From the IMG/VR virus record IMGVR_UViG_3300013286_000725, positions 1 to 64,000 of that record: a stretch of 64,000 bases of DNA. One strand, 5' to 3'. How positions within the stretch are numbered: position 1 is the stretch's first letter; every line of letters starts with the position of its first letter. This document shows positions 1 through 10,112 of this stretch, one piece after another. Under the pieces are notes generated by a model. The model made no database searches. It was not told where the DNA came from and worked only from the letters and a program-made list of their open reading frames with translations. The translations under genes and the position numbers were made by a program. The stretch is from a virus.

Positions 1-4
1 AGTG

Positions 5-292
5 CTAGAATTGGCCTAGCGTCTTGAGACTGCTAACTGGCATATCCCAAACTTTACGACTCTCTACGCCCTTTTCCTGGGCAAACTTCTTAGCATCACA
101 ACAGCCACAAACATGATAAACATCATTGTTTAGTCGGCTAGGACTCATTGAGCCTTTGGGTCTATTAAACACTTCTTGGCAAGCATCGCATCGTAAGACC
201 ACTACAGTCTGCTTACGATAGTAAGCATGTGCCTTACCACAACTGCTGAGTCTAACATGCTGAGTTTGTCTAAATTCTGTTCCGATATACAT
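5..292 (-). CDS. Small zinc-ribbon-like hypothetical protein
   Basis: A 95-residue protein with paired cysteines, CDAC at residues 35-38 and CGCC at 62-65, plus Cys18. The spacing suggests one structural zinc site of the zinc-ribbon type. It is basic and has no signal peptide or membrane segment. It is transcribed leftwards, divergent from the Fe-S carrier gene at 353. The ATG is followed by an ordinary reading frame and the stop lies at 5-7, so the gene is complete. I do not recognise the family; a nucleic-acid-binding or HNH-derived role is possible but not shown. Confidence 0.6.
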   Translation of the reverse strand: MYIGTEFRQTQHVRLSSCGKAHAYYRKQTVVVLRCDACQEVFNRPKGSMSPSRLNNDVYHVCGCCDAKKFAQEKGVESRKVWDMPVSSLKTLGQF

Positions 293-326
293 GACTGTAT
301 TTACATTAAGGTTATAAAATGGGTTT

Positions 327-334
327 GATAAATA
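327..334 (+). promoter_or_regulatory. Candidate T4-type late promoter (GATAAATA)
   Basis: GATAAATA lies 19 bp before the ATG of the Fe-S carrier gene. It resembles the T4 late -10 box TATAAATA, and the same octamer recurs at 29707, 34316 and 55477, always shortly upstream of a gene. Confidence 0.45.
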
Positions 335-352
335 TCATGTTAAAGGCATTTC

Positions 353-676
353 ATGATTACAATAACCGACTCGGCTAAAGAAAAGATTAAAGATATCCTC
401 TATGAAGAAGGAAATCCCAATCTAGGCCTGCGTACATTTGTACAAGGCGGAGGGTGCAGTGGTTTTAGTTATGGCTTCACTTTGGATGAAATACAAAATG
501 AAGATGATTTTGCCGTTCCGTTAGATGAATTTAAAGTACTGGTAGATGCAATGAGTATGCAATATCTAACAGGAGCAACAATAGACTACAAAGAAGAACT
601 TATGGGTAGTTCTTTTACAATTACAAATCCAAATGCAATAACCAGTTGCGGATGTGGATCAAGTTTCGGGGTATAA
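353..676 (+). CDS. A-type iron-sulfur cluster carrier (HesB/IscA/ErpA family)
   Basis: A 107-residue protein of typical family length. The three cysteines that hold the cluster in this family are present at the expected places: Cys35 in the GGGCSGF segment, and Cys99 and Cys101 in the C-terminal SCGCGSS motif. Known members receive Fe-S clusters from the scaffold and deliver them to client proteins. It stands alone immediately before the giant tail-fibre gene (6 bp gap), so it is probably expressed with the late structural genes. The phage encodes a radical-SAM enzyme (QueE, 52516), a possible client. The family call is firm; the client is inference. Confidence 0.9.
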   Translation: MITITDSAKEKIKDILYEEGNPNLGLRTFVQGGGCSGFSYGFTLDEIQNEDDFAVPLDEFKVLVDAMSMQYLTGATIDYKEELMGSSFTITNPNAITSCGCGSSFGV

Positions 677-682
677 ACAAAA

Positions 683-3600
683 ATGGCACAACAAGAAATT
701 GATATTGGCTCACAAGGTAATGACGGTACCGGTGATAGTATTAGAGAAGCATTTCGTAAAGTAAATGAAAACTTTAACGACATATATGCTATATTTGGGG
801 CGGGAGGACTAATTCGTTCCACAAACCTAGACGACTTTCCTCGTAGCTATACCGGCAATCAAATATTTGTTACACAGGGTGCCCGAGGTGCCATAAGTGA
901 AAGTGTGTTGGCCAAAGATCTTGTTGCAGGCACAGGCATCCGTATTACGCAAACTGATTCTACACTGACCATTGTCAATGCGGGGTCTAGTTTTTCAGCT
1001 GATCCGAGTCCAAGACTAGGTGGTCCATTAAATGCTGCCAGTGCTCCCATTGCCAACATTGCAGACCCAAGTGATTTATCACTTAGTCAATTTATCACAT
1101 CACATCCTACAGTAACTATCAACGGACAAGCGCCGACTCAAGATGCATTTGTCATTACCAAAGGGTACGCCGACAAGCGATATCTACAACAAACCGGCGG
1201 AGGCAGTACCAGTGGCACTATTCGTATCAGATCCGAACCGTCAAATACCACCGGCTATACTAAAACTATTGTTAGCTTCACAGGCGGCAATGCTGCCTTT
1301 GCTTCTAACACTAGTCCGTTAAGTGACAGCGGCGGAGACGGTGCAGCCTACACATATTCTACAACGGGTATTGTTGCTACTAATTTGGTCAACAACTCTA
1401 CCTATTATCTAAAATACATTGATTCTACTCGCATAGGATTTTACCCAACAGCATTAGATGCCAAAGCAGGAACTAATAGAATTTCAGTATCCGGCGGAAC
1501 TGGAACACAGACACTAACTGATGCCGCATATGATGCTAACCTGGCCGGCAACTGGCTAGCAACAGAAGCATTGCCTCGTAAGAGTGTGGTTCGTCGCCAA
1601 GGCGACACAATGACAGGATTACTGACTTTAAGTGATCATCCTGGCAGTCTTGCAGGCGCAGGCAGTCCTAACGGTGTTGATGATTTACAGGCCGCAACCA
1701 AATACTATGTAGACAATTCTAGTTTTGCTAGTAGTGTAAACCTGTTTGTTACCACTACAGGAGATGACACACAAAAGAATACCCCAAATGGTAAAGAGGG
1801 ACGAGCATTTGCCTATGCATATTCTACTGTTGGAGCTGCCTGTCTCAAAGCACAGGAACTGATGGATCTTGCACAGGTTGAGCCGGGCCCGTATCGTCAA
1901 CGTATTACCTACACAGTGGCCACGGTGATAAGTCCAAGTATTTTACAATCAACTGGTATTGTAAATGGTCCTGGATACTTGACTGTAAAAGACAACTTAC
2001 AGGCCAACAAAGAATGGATCAAAGCTGAAGTTGTTGGATATATGAACACCACTTATCCAACACTTATCTACAATAGAGATGCTTTTGCTAGAGACATTGG
2101 CACTATCATTGATGCAGTTGGCAACGATGTAGTTGTTAACGGAAATTATCAAAGTATCACTACTGGTAAAAATTATTTCAAAGCAGTGTCTATTGGTACA
2201 CAATTGGACGAAACTGTGGGTGGCATTACTTATGCTAGGATATTGTGTGAAAATGTTTTAAACAATATCAATCCCACAACTGCATATCAAACAGCCTATT
2301 CAAGAACTATTAGAATTATTACCAATGGCAATGTTACCAGTCCGATGGTAACAGCAATGGACAGCCGATTTAATATTATTTTAGGCTATTTGCAAAACGG
2401 TTTAGCATGGCAAAGTGCTCCGACTCCTAGCTACGGCGTTGGCACTTATCGGTTGGTGTTTAGCAACGGTGGGCAAGGATTTGTTGATCAAGGTAATCCC
2501 AGTAATGTTGATATTACTTCTGGCAAAATTATTCGTGGATTGACCACAGGTGCTGAAGCTAAGATTGTCAGCTATGCCAGCGGCGCTACCAACGATACTG
2601 TAACTGCCTACTTGCTGACCACACAGGAATTTTTACCATCTGAACAGTTGGAATATGCTGAAGTCAATAAGAGTTTACAAATTACCATTCGAATTGAAAG
2701 TGGTATCTACTACGAAGACTTGCCAATTCGTATACCTGCAAACGTTACCGTCAAAGGCGACGAGTTCCGCCGTACAATTATTCGTCCAAGAGGCGGTGCC
2801 AGTCGCAGTGTTGCTGTTACTACCTATTTCTACAGAGATACAACCTATGACGGATTGACATTAACCACTACTAACTACGGATACCATTACTTACAAGATC
2901 CTACTAAAGTTTTGAATGTGGGTCCTAGTTATAGTAATGCAGGCGGGTATGCCAAATCGGCCAAAGCCGTGTACGAAAATAAACCATTCATACAGGCAGA
3001 AGTTGTGGCATTCATCAATGCAAATTATCCTAGCTACAGTTATGATCCTATCAAAACTCAAAGAGATACAGGTTTTATTATCGATGCAGTTATTGCAGAC
3101 TTGCTAGCTGGCGGTAAAAATAATATTTTAGATACCGCACTGGGATTTTATAATTCTGGTGCAGTAGTAACTAATGCAGCTAATCGAGCAGGCATCACTT
3201 ACATTGCCATTATTGCTCAATTGATTATTGCACAAACACGACTGACTGATGCAACTACTCCCCGCAAATTGAGCAGTGCCACACAGATAGTCGACACTGC
3301 GTTGATCGCAGAAGCCAATAGCGGTGCTGCCATTACTAACTTGATTAGTTCAGTGGTATATGCAATCAACCCTGCCAATACAACCTACAACCCTCCAAAG
3401 AACAACAAAGATCTTGACATGTTCTTCATGAATGATGCTGTTAAGATTCACAACATATCAGGTCAAGGGCAAGGCGGATTCATGTGTGTACTTGATCCAT
3501 CTGGTATAGTTGGCAGTAAAAGTCCCTATGTACAAAGTTGCTCATCGTTCTCCGGCAGTATCAATGCACAGAGGTTTGCCGGCGGTATGTTCATTGATGG

Positions 3601-6600
3601 ATTCTCAGGAAGACTACAGGCAACCATTGCTAACAACAATGCTGTTACTGATGGTGGATTAACCATAACTGTCACAGGACTGACCTATCGTCAGCCACAA
3701 GCACCGACTGCGTTTTATCAAAGCGGTTATCGTTACCAAGTTGACAATATAGCCTCATGGGATCCTGCTACAGGTGTTGCTGTGTTGAATATAAATCCAA
3801 CTACTCCATGGCCCGGTGCTGTAAGCCCGACTTATCCCTATTCCATGACTTTGGAAACTCCGGGCAATCGAAGCATGCTGGCCAACGACTTTACACAGGT
3901 TAATGATCTGGGTTACGGTATTGTCGCACACAATACCGGTTTAACTGAGCAGGTGTCAACCTTTACTTACTATTGCTACACAGCCTATATGGCCAGCAAT
4001 GGCGGACAAATTCGTTCAGTAGCAGGATCAAATGCACACGGGGTATACGGCTTGCGTGCCCTGGGTTCAGATCCAACTGAAGCACCTAATCAAATTAATT
4101 TGGCCAACGACATGGTCCAAGCTATTAAAGTTTACAAGTACGGCTCATTGTCTACATTTGGCGCACTAGCTGATACCAATTTCTATATGCAAAGGTATCA
4201 AAGCATTCCAACACAGACTAGTGAATTAGAGATCTATCACTCAACTGGTCCAACAAGATACGAAGTTAAGACGGTTGTCAAAACTGGTTTGGCATTTAAT
4301 AATCATACACAACGAGTATCTGCAATCAGTCAAGCTACCCCTGCTGTAGTTACTATCATGCCAGATGTTACTATTACAGGTGTTACGCTGTCTAATCCTT
4401 GTGTAGTCACTGCTGCATCACACGGTTACCAAACAGGTGACTTTATTAAGATCACAGGTGTAGTTGGCACAACTCAATTAAATTATAGAAATTATTATAT
4501 CAGACGTATTGATGCAAATAGTTTTAGTCTATACACTGATGCTGCAGCAAGTGTTGCTGTTAATAGTGGAACATACACTGCCTATATTAGTAGCGGTACT
4601 GTTAGCCAACGACATGTGTTCCATTCAGGCGATCCGGTAGTATTTTCAAATACTACCATGACACAGATCAACGGAAACATTTATTATGCTAATCCTATTA
4701 ACGGAACACAATTTGCATTGTACACTGATAAAGCATTAACTACTCCTGTTAACTCTGGTACATATACCACCTTTAGTGCAGGATCAACTACAGCTTCTAG
4801 CGGATTTACAAGTGGTCGACAATATACTATTGAAACAGTTGGTACTACTGTTTGGACATCAATTGGTGCTTCCTCAACAAGTTCGTTCAACGGTTATATC
4901 AGTAGTGGTGTTAGTGGTGTTGCTGGACAGATACTAACTGTAACCAGTACTCCTAGTACTGCACTAACTGTTGGACAACAAGTAAACGGTGTAGGTATAA
5001 CCGCGGGTACTGTGATTACCGGATTCGGAACTGCTGTTGGCTATACTGGAACTTACTCCGTCAGCGTAAGTCAGGCCGCTGGAACTTCTGGTTCTCCGCT
5101 GGCTATAACTACAGTTGCTCCGGGCACAACATTTACTGCTTCAGGTGCCGGCGCTGGCACAGGCACTGCCTACTACGGCGGTACAGTCAGCAACAAGGTC
5201 AATTTTACAATTACCGGAGCTACACTGGCTAATCCATGTGTAGTTACTACATCGGCGGTTAATAACTTTAAAAACAGTGATTTGATTACCATTTCTGGTG
5301 TTACTGGACTTACCAATATCAACAGTACTTTTTATGTTAAGGTGTTGACTGCACAAACTTTTGCGCTGTACTTAGATAGTGATCTAGTGACTAGTTTCAG
5401 TACAGTTGGTCGAACCGCTTATAGTTCAGGTGGTACCGCAAGTGGTGGCCAAGAAGTTTTACAAATTCAATTAAGTACTTCTAGTAACGACAATCGTGTG
5501 TCAACTGGTTTATCGGAAACACTTAGCGATGATCAAAACATGACCATGCGTGTGTTACAAAACTACAAGTTCATAAACATTGACAATGTTAAACCTACAA
5601 GACCTAGTACCGCGTTAGAATTCACTGCTACAAAGAACTACGCTAGTGGTAGTTTATATCGTGTAATTGCCTATAACTTAAACGAAGCAACAGGATCTGG
5701 ACTCAGCACAGATGGTCATACTGCTATTCTAACCGTTGATCAATCATTTGCTTATCTCAAGCCCCTAGTGTTGGTCAGTGCTATTGGTATTATCGATCCG
5801 TTAAACAGTCGTAGAACTATGGGTGCAACTGCTGGAGATGTAAACATTGCCATTGATTCAACCAGTATGACCACTGACAGTATTGCTGCATGTAACAGTG
5901 GCGTTTGGGAATTTTCATGGGATGGCAAATTACATAAAGTATTGGGCTACACTGCTGCAACTAACTCTAGCATAATTACTGCTGGAAATTTTGTAGCTGC
6001 AACCACTTATACAATTGCCAGTTTAGGTACTACTCCTTGGACATCAATTGGTGCTACTGCCAATGCTGTGGTCACTGCTACGATCGCAGGAACATTGATG
6101 AATGTAACTGGTGTTACCAACGGGGCATTGGCAGTGGGACAACAGTTAACTGGTAGCGGTATTCAACCGGGCACTGTAATTACCAGCCTAGGAACGGGAG
6201 CAGGTTATCAAGGAACCTACAACATTAGTTCAACAGTTAATACTGTAAATCCTATTACAGTTAGTGCTATCACAGTAGGCAGTGTATTCATAGCCAATGC
6301 TGTTGGTTCTGGTACAGGAACTGCAACTGCAAGTGTGCCTGCTTACATTACCATCGACGATATATACGACAATAACTCTAATCAAAATCAAACTAGTGCA
6401 GGAAGTTTTATTGTAGGTCACAAATATACTATTACATTTACAGGCACAACTACTTTTACTTCAATAGGTGCTAGTTCAAGTTCAGTAGGTACAGTATTCA
6501 CTGCAACAGCTAAAACTTATAATGTATCTAATTCAGGTGCAAGCGCATACACAATAGATGGTAACAGCAATCCTACAATAAATTTAGTTAGAGGATTTAC

Positions 6601-9271
6601 TTATAATTTTAATGTCAGTGCCAGTGGACACCCTTTCTGGATTAAGACATCCCAAACTACAGGTACAGGTGACGCTTACACATCAGGTGTAACAAATAAC
6701 GGCACAGCAGTGGGAACAGTCACTTTTACTGTACCCTTAGACGCTCCGGCTACACTATATTATAATTGTCAATTCCATAGTTCTATGGTAGGGCAATTCA
6801 ACATAACTGACCCTGGCACTGGTCGAGCAACACCGGTTGGTATCAACAGCACATTCCCCACTGACCAAAGTGTCACATTAAGATTGGGTCTGCCAAGCGG
6901 ATCACCAGGTTATGTTACAATTAAAATTTCAACATGCCGTGCTACCAGTCATGACTTCTTAGATATCGGTACCGGTGGTTACAACACCACCAACTATCCT
7001 TATGCAATTTATGGTAACCCTGCAATCGCAGCCACGCAAAATCAAGAAGTCAAAGAAGAAACCAAAGGTCGTGTATTCTATGTGTCAACAGACCAAAACG
7101 GTATTTTCCGTGTGGGTCCCTACTTCAAAGTTGACCAAGGAACTGGTGCTGTTACATTCTCAGCCAGTATTGCGCTGAGTAATTTGGATGGCTTGGGATT
7201 CAAACGCGGTGTAGTGGTTAGTGAATTCTCAACAGATGTCAACATGACCAACAACGCCACTGACACTGTATCTACTCAAAGTGCTGTTCGGGGGTACATT
7301 GATAAGAGATTAGGATTGGATAATAGCGGTGTTATTATTGCCAACACTAATTTGATTGGGCCAGGCTTTATGGCGTTGAATGGTTCGTTGTCTATGAAAG
7401 GCAATATGAATCTTGGCGGATTTAACATATTGAATGTGGGATCTCCAAGCAATGCCGGGGATGCTGCCAACAAGTCATATGTTGATACTAGCGTGGCATC
7501 AACTAACCAATTGAACAAACTACAAGATGTACTTGAGATGGTGCCAGTGGCTGGAGATATATTAGCGTTTACAGGTGCTAATAATTCATCGGTGACAGTT
7601 ACTATTTCTGGAGACATTGTACCAACATATACCAGCACTTATACTACAACACTATTGGGTGGTATTACCAATAGCCCAACAGTAGACAGTGGTATTGTGG
7701 GCACCGCGCTGATTAATGTCAACGGCGGTATTGCAGTGTTAAGCACTACAGGTTTCTCTACTAGCGGTTATCTACAAATTGACAATGAAATATTCAGTTA
7801 TAGTTCAATTGCCAGTAATAAATTTATTGGAATTGCTCGAGCATTGAATACCAGTACTGCGACAACACATGCTGTCAGTGCAACTGTAATTTCTTTGAAC
7901 ACTGCACAACTGCAATTGGCAGTAGGCGCAGGAGCAATTGTTGATAGTAAAGTGTCTGCAAGTGCTGCCATTGCACAAAGTAAACTGGCATTGCTCAATG
8001 CTACGGCTGCGGCATCTGCAGGAGCTGCCGTAAAAGGTGTTGCTAAATTTAACAGTACTAACTTTAGTGATGACGGTGGTGGATATATTAGTATCAAGAC
8101 CAGCGGTGTTACCTTGGCAAATATTGTCACAATTGGTAGTGGCAGTGTGTTGGCCAACTTCTCAGGAAGTGCGGCTGCTCCGTCAGAAACCACTGCTAAC
8201 ACAGTAACCAGCTATGGTTTAGAAAGCATTAGTGGATCAACCAATGGTGTTATTAATAGAACAGGTGCTAGAACATTTGGTGTAGTAGGTGTGTCTGCAA
8301 CAGGAGCAGCCAGCAATTTAGTTCAAATGGACACCAGTAGTAATATTGTGGTAGGTGCTGTTAAACTAGGTAGCGGTGCAAGTGCTCCTACAATACTAGC
8401 ACTGGCATTGTCGGGTACCAGTTTAAATATCAGTACTCCAGGTGGGTTATCTATTATATCAACTACAGGTACTGGCGGCGGTACAACACAGGCCAATACC
8501 ACTGTGACATTAAACGGACAGTTTGTACTAGGTGCTCAAAGTACACTATCAGGAGCTGTCACTGCTACCAATGCAACTAATGCTGTTAATGCAGAAAATT
8601 TAAATCTTGGCGGTACTCCGGCATCGGCTTCGGTAGATAGTATTGGCAGTACCATTGTTGCTAGAAATGCCAGTGGTAATTTTTCCGCAGGTACTATAAC
8701 AGCAAGTTTAACAGGCGGAGTAACTGGTAATGTTACAGGTAATGTTACAGGTAATGTTACAGGTAATGTTACAGGTAATGTAACTGGTAACATTACAACC
8801 AGCAGTATCACAGCTAGCGGTGCAGGCAATCCGGCCACTGGCACAATTAACGGTTATTGGTCGTTGGGTGCCGGCAGTAGATTAACTGCTACCTATGCCG
8901 ACTTGGCAGAATATTATTCAAGTGATCAGGACTATGAACCCGGTACTGTATTAGTATTTGGCGGTGATGCCGAAGTGACTATCACTGACACATTTGGTGA
9001 TGCACGACTAGCAGGAGTAGTTAGTACCAACGCTGCCTATGCTATGAATAATGACCTAGCTGGTGCTAGAGCATTAGTTGCACTACAAGGCCGAGTACCA
9101 GTTAAGGTATTGGGACTAGTCAAAAAAGGTGACATGCTAACTACAGCAGGTATTCCGGGATATGCTGTTAAGGCAATTGATCCTAAGATAGGAACTATTA
9201 TAGGTAAGGCTTTAGTGGATAAGACGACCCCCGAAGCTGGCGTTATTGAAGTCGCAGTGGGGAGAGTATAA
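683..9271 (+). CDS. Giant tail fibre / virion adhesin with cupredoxin-like domain
   Basis: A 2,862-residue modular protein. The N-terminus carries the adaptor seen in other fibre genes here (IGSQGNDGTGDSIREAF, residues 8-24). Residues about 440-1000 contain two copies of a module with a Y-D..RD..IIDAV pattern and a beta-helix-like stretch (IESGIYYEDLPI). Between about 1370 and 1945 a YTI...GTT.WTSIGA module occurs three times, and the first two copies are followed by a VGQQ..G.GI..GTVIT unit. Residues about 1945-2042 form a cupredoxin-like domain with His1983, Cys2029, His2032 and Met2035. Near 2681-2704 the GNVT tetrapeptide repeats. The last ~125 residues (TYADLAEYYSSDQDYEPGTV) resemble a C-terminal domain common in marine phage fibres. 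It is probably a distal fibre contacting the host surface. Confidence 0.85.
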   Translation: MAQQEIDIGSQGNDGTGDSIREAFRKVNENFNDIYAIFGAGGLIRSTNLDDFPRSYTGNQIFVTQGARGAISESVLAKDLVAGTGIRITQTDSTLTIVNAGSSFSADPSPRLGGPLNAASAPIANIADPSDLSLSQFITSHPTVTINGQAPTQDAFVITKGYADKRYLQQTGGGSTSGTIRIRSEPSNTTGYTKTIVSFTGGNAAFASNTSPLSDSGGDGAAYTYSTTGIVATNLVNNSTYYLKYIDSTRIGFYPTALDAKAGTNRISVSGGTGTQTLTDAAYDANLAGNWLATEALPRKSVVRRQGDTMTGLLTLSDHPGSLAGAGSPNGVDDLQAATKYYVDNSSFASSVNLFVTTTGDDTQKNTPNGKEGRAFAYAYSTVGAACLKAQELMDLAQVEPGPYRQRITYTVATVISPSILQSTGIVNGPGYLTVKDNLQANKEWIKAEVVGYMNTTYPTLIYNRDAFARDIGTIIDAVGNDVVVNGNYQSITTGKNYFKAVSIGTQLDETVGGITYARILCENVLNNINPTTAYQTAYSRTIRIITNGNVTSPMVTAMDSRFNIILGYLQNGLAWQSAPTPSYGVGTYRLVFSNGGQGFVDQGNPSNVDITSGKIIRGLTTGAEAKIVSYASGATNDTVTAYLLTTQEFLPSEQLEYAEVNKSLQITIRIESGIYYEDLPIRIPANVTVKGDEFRRTIIRPRGGASRSVAVTTYFYRDTTYDGLTLTTTNYGYHYLQDPTKVLNVGPSYSNAGGYAKSAKAVYENKPFIQAEVVAFINANYPSYSYDPIKTQRDTGFIIDAVIADLLAGGKNNILDTALGFYNSGAVVTNAANRAGITYIAIIAQLIIAQTRLTDATTPRKLSSATQIVDTALIAEANSGAAITNLISSVVYAINPANTTYNPPKNNKDLDMFFMNDAVKIHNISGQGQGGFMCVLDPSGIVGSKSPYVQSCSSFSGSINAQRFAGGMFIDGFSGRLQATIANNNAVTDGGLTITVTGLTYRQPQAPTAFYQSGYRYQVDNIASWDPATGVAVLNINPTTPWPGAVSPTYPYSMTLETPGNRSMLANDFTQVNDLGYGIVAHNTGLTEQVSTFTYYCYTAYMASNGGQIRSVAGSNAHGVYGLRALGSDPTEAPNQINLANDMVQAIKVYKYGSLSTFGALADTNFYMQRYQSIPTQTSELEIYHSTGPTRYEVKTVVKTGLAFNNHTQRVSAISQATPAVVTIMPDVTITGVTLSNPCVVTAASHGYQTGDFIKITGVVGTTQLNYRNYYIRRIDANSFSLYTDAAASVAVNSGTYTAYISSGTVSQRHVFHSGDPVVFSNTTMTQINGNIYYANPINGTQFALYTDKALTTPVNSGTYTTFSAGSTTASSGFTSGRQYTIETVGTTVWTSIGASSTSSFNGYISSGVSGVAGQILTVTSTPSTALTVGQQVNGVGITAGTVITGFGTAVGYTGTYSVSVSQAAGTSGSPLAITTVAPGTTFTASGAGAGTGTAYYGGTVSNKVNFTITGATLANPCVVTTSAVNNFKNSDLITISGVTGLTNINSTFYVKVLTAQTFALYLDSDLVTSFSTVGRTAYSSGGTASGGQEVLQIQLSTSSNDNRVSTGLSETLSDDQNMTMRVLQNYKFINIDNVKPTRPSTALEFTATKNYASGSLYRVIAYNLNEATGSGLSTDGHTAILTVDQSFAYLKPLVLVSAIGIIDPLNSRRTMGATAGDVNIAIDSTSMTTDSIAACNSGVWEFSWDGKLHKVLGYTAATNSSIITAGNFVAATTYTIASLGTTPWTSIGATANAVVTATIAGTLMNVTGVTNGALAVGQQLTGSGIQPGTVITSLGTGAGYQGTYNISSTVNTVNPITVSAITVGSVFIANAVGSGTGTATASVPAYITIDDIYDNNSNQNQTSAGSFIVGHKYTITFTGTTTFTSIGASSSSVGTVFTATAKTYNVSNSGASAYTIDGNSNPTINLVRGFTYNFNVSASGHPFWIKTSQTTGTGDAYTSGVTNNGTAVGTVTFTVPLDAPATLYYNCQFHSSMVGQFNITDPGTGRATPVGINSTFPTDQSVTLRLGLPSGSPGYVTIKISTCRATSHDFLDIGTGGYNTTNYPYAIYGNPAIAATQNQEVKEETKGRVFYVSTDQNGIFRVGPYFKVDQGTGAVTFSASIALSNLDGLGFKRGVVVSEFSTDVNMTNNATDTVSTQSAVRGYIDKRLGLDNSGVIIANTNLIGPGFMALNGSLSMKGNMNLGGFNILNVGSPSNAGDAANKSYVDTSVASTNQLNKLQDVLEMVPVAGDILAFTGANNSSVTVTISGDIVPTYTSTYTTTLLGGITNSPTVDSGIVGTALINVNGGIAVLSTTGFSTSGYLQIDNEIFSYSSIASNKFIGIARALNTSTATTHAVSATVISLNTAQLQLAVGAGAIVDSKVSASAAIAQSKLALLNATAAASAGAAVKGVAKFNSTNFSDDGGGYISIKTSGVTLANIVTIGSGSVLANFSGSAAAPSETTANTVTSYGLESISGSTNGVINRTGARTFGVVGVSATGAASNLVQMDTSSNIVVGAVKLGSGASAPTILALALSGTSLNISTPGGLSIISTTGTGGGTTQANTTVTLNGQFVLGAQSTLSGAVTATNATNAVNAENLNLGGTPASASVDSIGSTIVARNASGNFSAGTITASLTGGVTGNVTGNVTGNVTGNVTGNVTGNITTSSITASGAGNPATGTINGYWSLGAGSRLTATYADLAEYYSSDQDYEPGTVLVFGGDAEVTITDTFGDARLAGVVSTNAAYAMNNDLAGARALVALQGRVPVKVLGLVKKGDMLTTAGIPGYAVKAIDPKIGTIIGKALVDKTTPEAGVIEVAVGRV
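8723..8794 (+). repeat. Six tandem 12-bp repeats encoding (GNVT)n
   Basis: The unit ACAGGTAATGTT is repeated six times with small changes at the ends, giving (T)GNVTGNVT... in frame in the fibre. In-frame 12-bp units could vary in copy number without breaking the gene. A related GNVSGNI sequence occurs in the fibre gene at 11987. Confidence 0.9.
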
Positions 9272-9768
9272 TGACTAAGCTAATTGTTAACATAGGTAAT
9301 ACCGCAGATGATCGTCGTGGCGATCCCATAAGAATTGCATTTGATAAAATTAATCAAAACTTTACAGAATTGTATGGTAACTTGACCAATGCAATACCCA
9401 CTGTTACTGGCAACGGTGGAAAGATTTTGAGCACCAACGGTGTTAATCTAACTTGGATTGATGGCAATCTCAGTAATGCAATATTAACTCTTAACACAAT
9501 TCCTCCGACTAATCCTACAGTTAATAATCTTTGGTATGATACAGTTAGTGGAAGAATTTATGTTTATTATAATAGTAATTGGACTGATGCAAGTCCACCA
9601 ATTGCCAATTATAAGCCAACTCCCCCCGCTACCTCAAAAGGTGTTTACGGAGATCTGAGAGGTTATTGGTCTGCAAATAGTACATACTACTATTATTGCG
9701 CAGAAAATTTCACAGGCAACGGTGATGACATTTGGCGGCGTGTTGCATTTGATGGATTGACTTGGTAA
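9271..9768 (+). CDS. Tail-fibre-associated protein with adaptor N-terminus
   Basis: A 165-residue protein whose ATG overlaps the last base of the giant fibre's stop codon (TAATG). Its N-terminus (VNIGNTADDRRGDPIRIAF) repeats the adaptor of the proteins at 683 and 11987. It contains a WYDTVSGRIYVYYNSNW segment typical of fibre proteins and ends in IWRRVAFDGLTW, which looks like a natural C-terminus. Probably a virion fibre or fibre-attachment protein; no enzymatic motif is visible. Confidence 0.7.
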   Translation: MTKLIVNIGNTADDRRGDPIRIAFDKINQNFTELYGNLTNAIPTVTGNGGKILSTNGVNLTWIDGNLSNAILTLNTIPPTNPTVNNLWYDTVSGRIYVYYNSNWTDASPPIANYKPTPPATSKGVYGDLRGYWSANSTYYYYCAENFTGNGDDIWRRVAFDGLTW

Positions 9769-10112
9769 TGGTTGCACTAGTTTTCCCGCTAACCCCTAGA
9801 GTAGCTGAATTTTTTACTGCTACTAATAATGTTATCTACCAATGGAACGGTGTTACTTGGATTGTAATTGGTAATGCTAATCAAGGCAATTACATTTTGC
9901 CCGTAGCCAGTACCTCAGTGCTAGGCGGTGTTCAAGTTGACGGTTCTACTATCACTGTTGACGGTAATGGTGTTATTAGAGTAAGTGGCAATGATATTTC
10001 TTATACAGCGTCTACTCCCAGCAACTGGAGTTCTACACCGCCAACTACAATAAAAGAAGCTATAGACAGATTAGCGGCTGCATTTAAAATAGCCAATGGC
10101 ATCGGAGCATAA
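9768..10112 (+). CDS. Small fibre-related structural protein
   Basis: ATG at 9768 overlaps the preceding stop (TAATG), giving 114 residues; a TTG two codons upstream is the alternative. The sequence FPLTPRVAEFFTA...YQWNGVTWIVI resembles short carbohydrate-contacting or collar segments of phage fibres, and the C-terminus (TIKEAIDRLAAAFK) is helical. It lies between the small fibre protein and the desaturase. I considered a frameshifted continuation of the preceding protein but prefer a separate coupled gene. Confidence 0.55.
   Translation: MVALVFPLTPRVAEFFTATNNVIYQWNGVTWIVIGNANQGNYILPVASTSVLGGVQVDGSTITVDGNGVIRVSGNDISYTASTPSNWSSTPPTTIKEAIDRLAAAFKIANGIGA

Noticed and set aside
8723-8794. CRISPR-like tandem repeat
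   Set aside because: The 12-bp units have no spacers and are in frame in the fibre gene, encoding GNVT.
7276-8844. Long reverse-strand frames opposite the giant fibre (e.g. 7798-8202, 8536-8844)
   Set aside because: They mirror low-complexity fibre coding sequence, have no RBS and give hydrophobic Val/Leu/Ala/Pro repeats.
9700-9800. A -1/+1 frameshift joining the fibre proteins at 9271 and 9768
   Set aside because: The first protein has a natural-looking fibre C-terminus, the second starts with a coupled TAATG, and there is no slippery heptamer.
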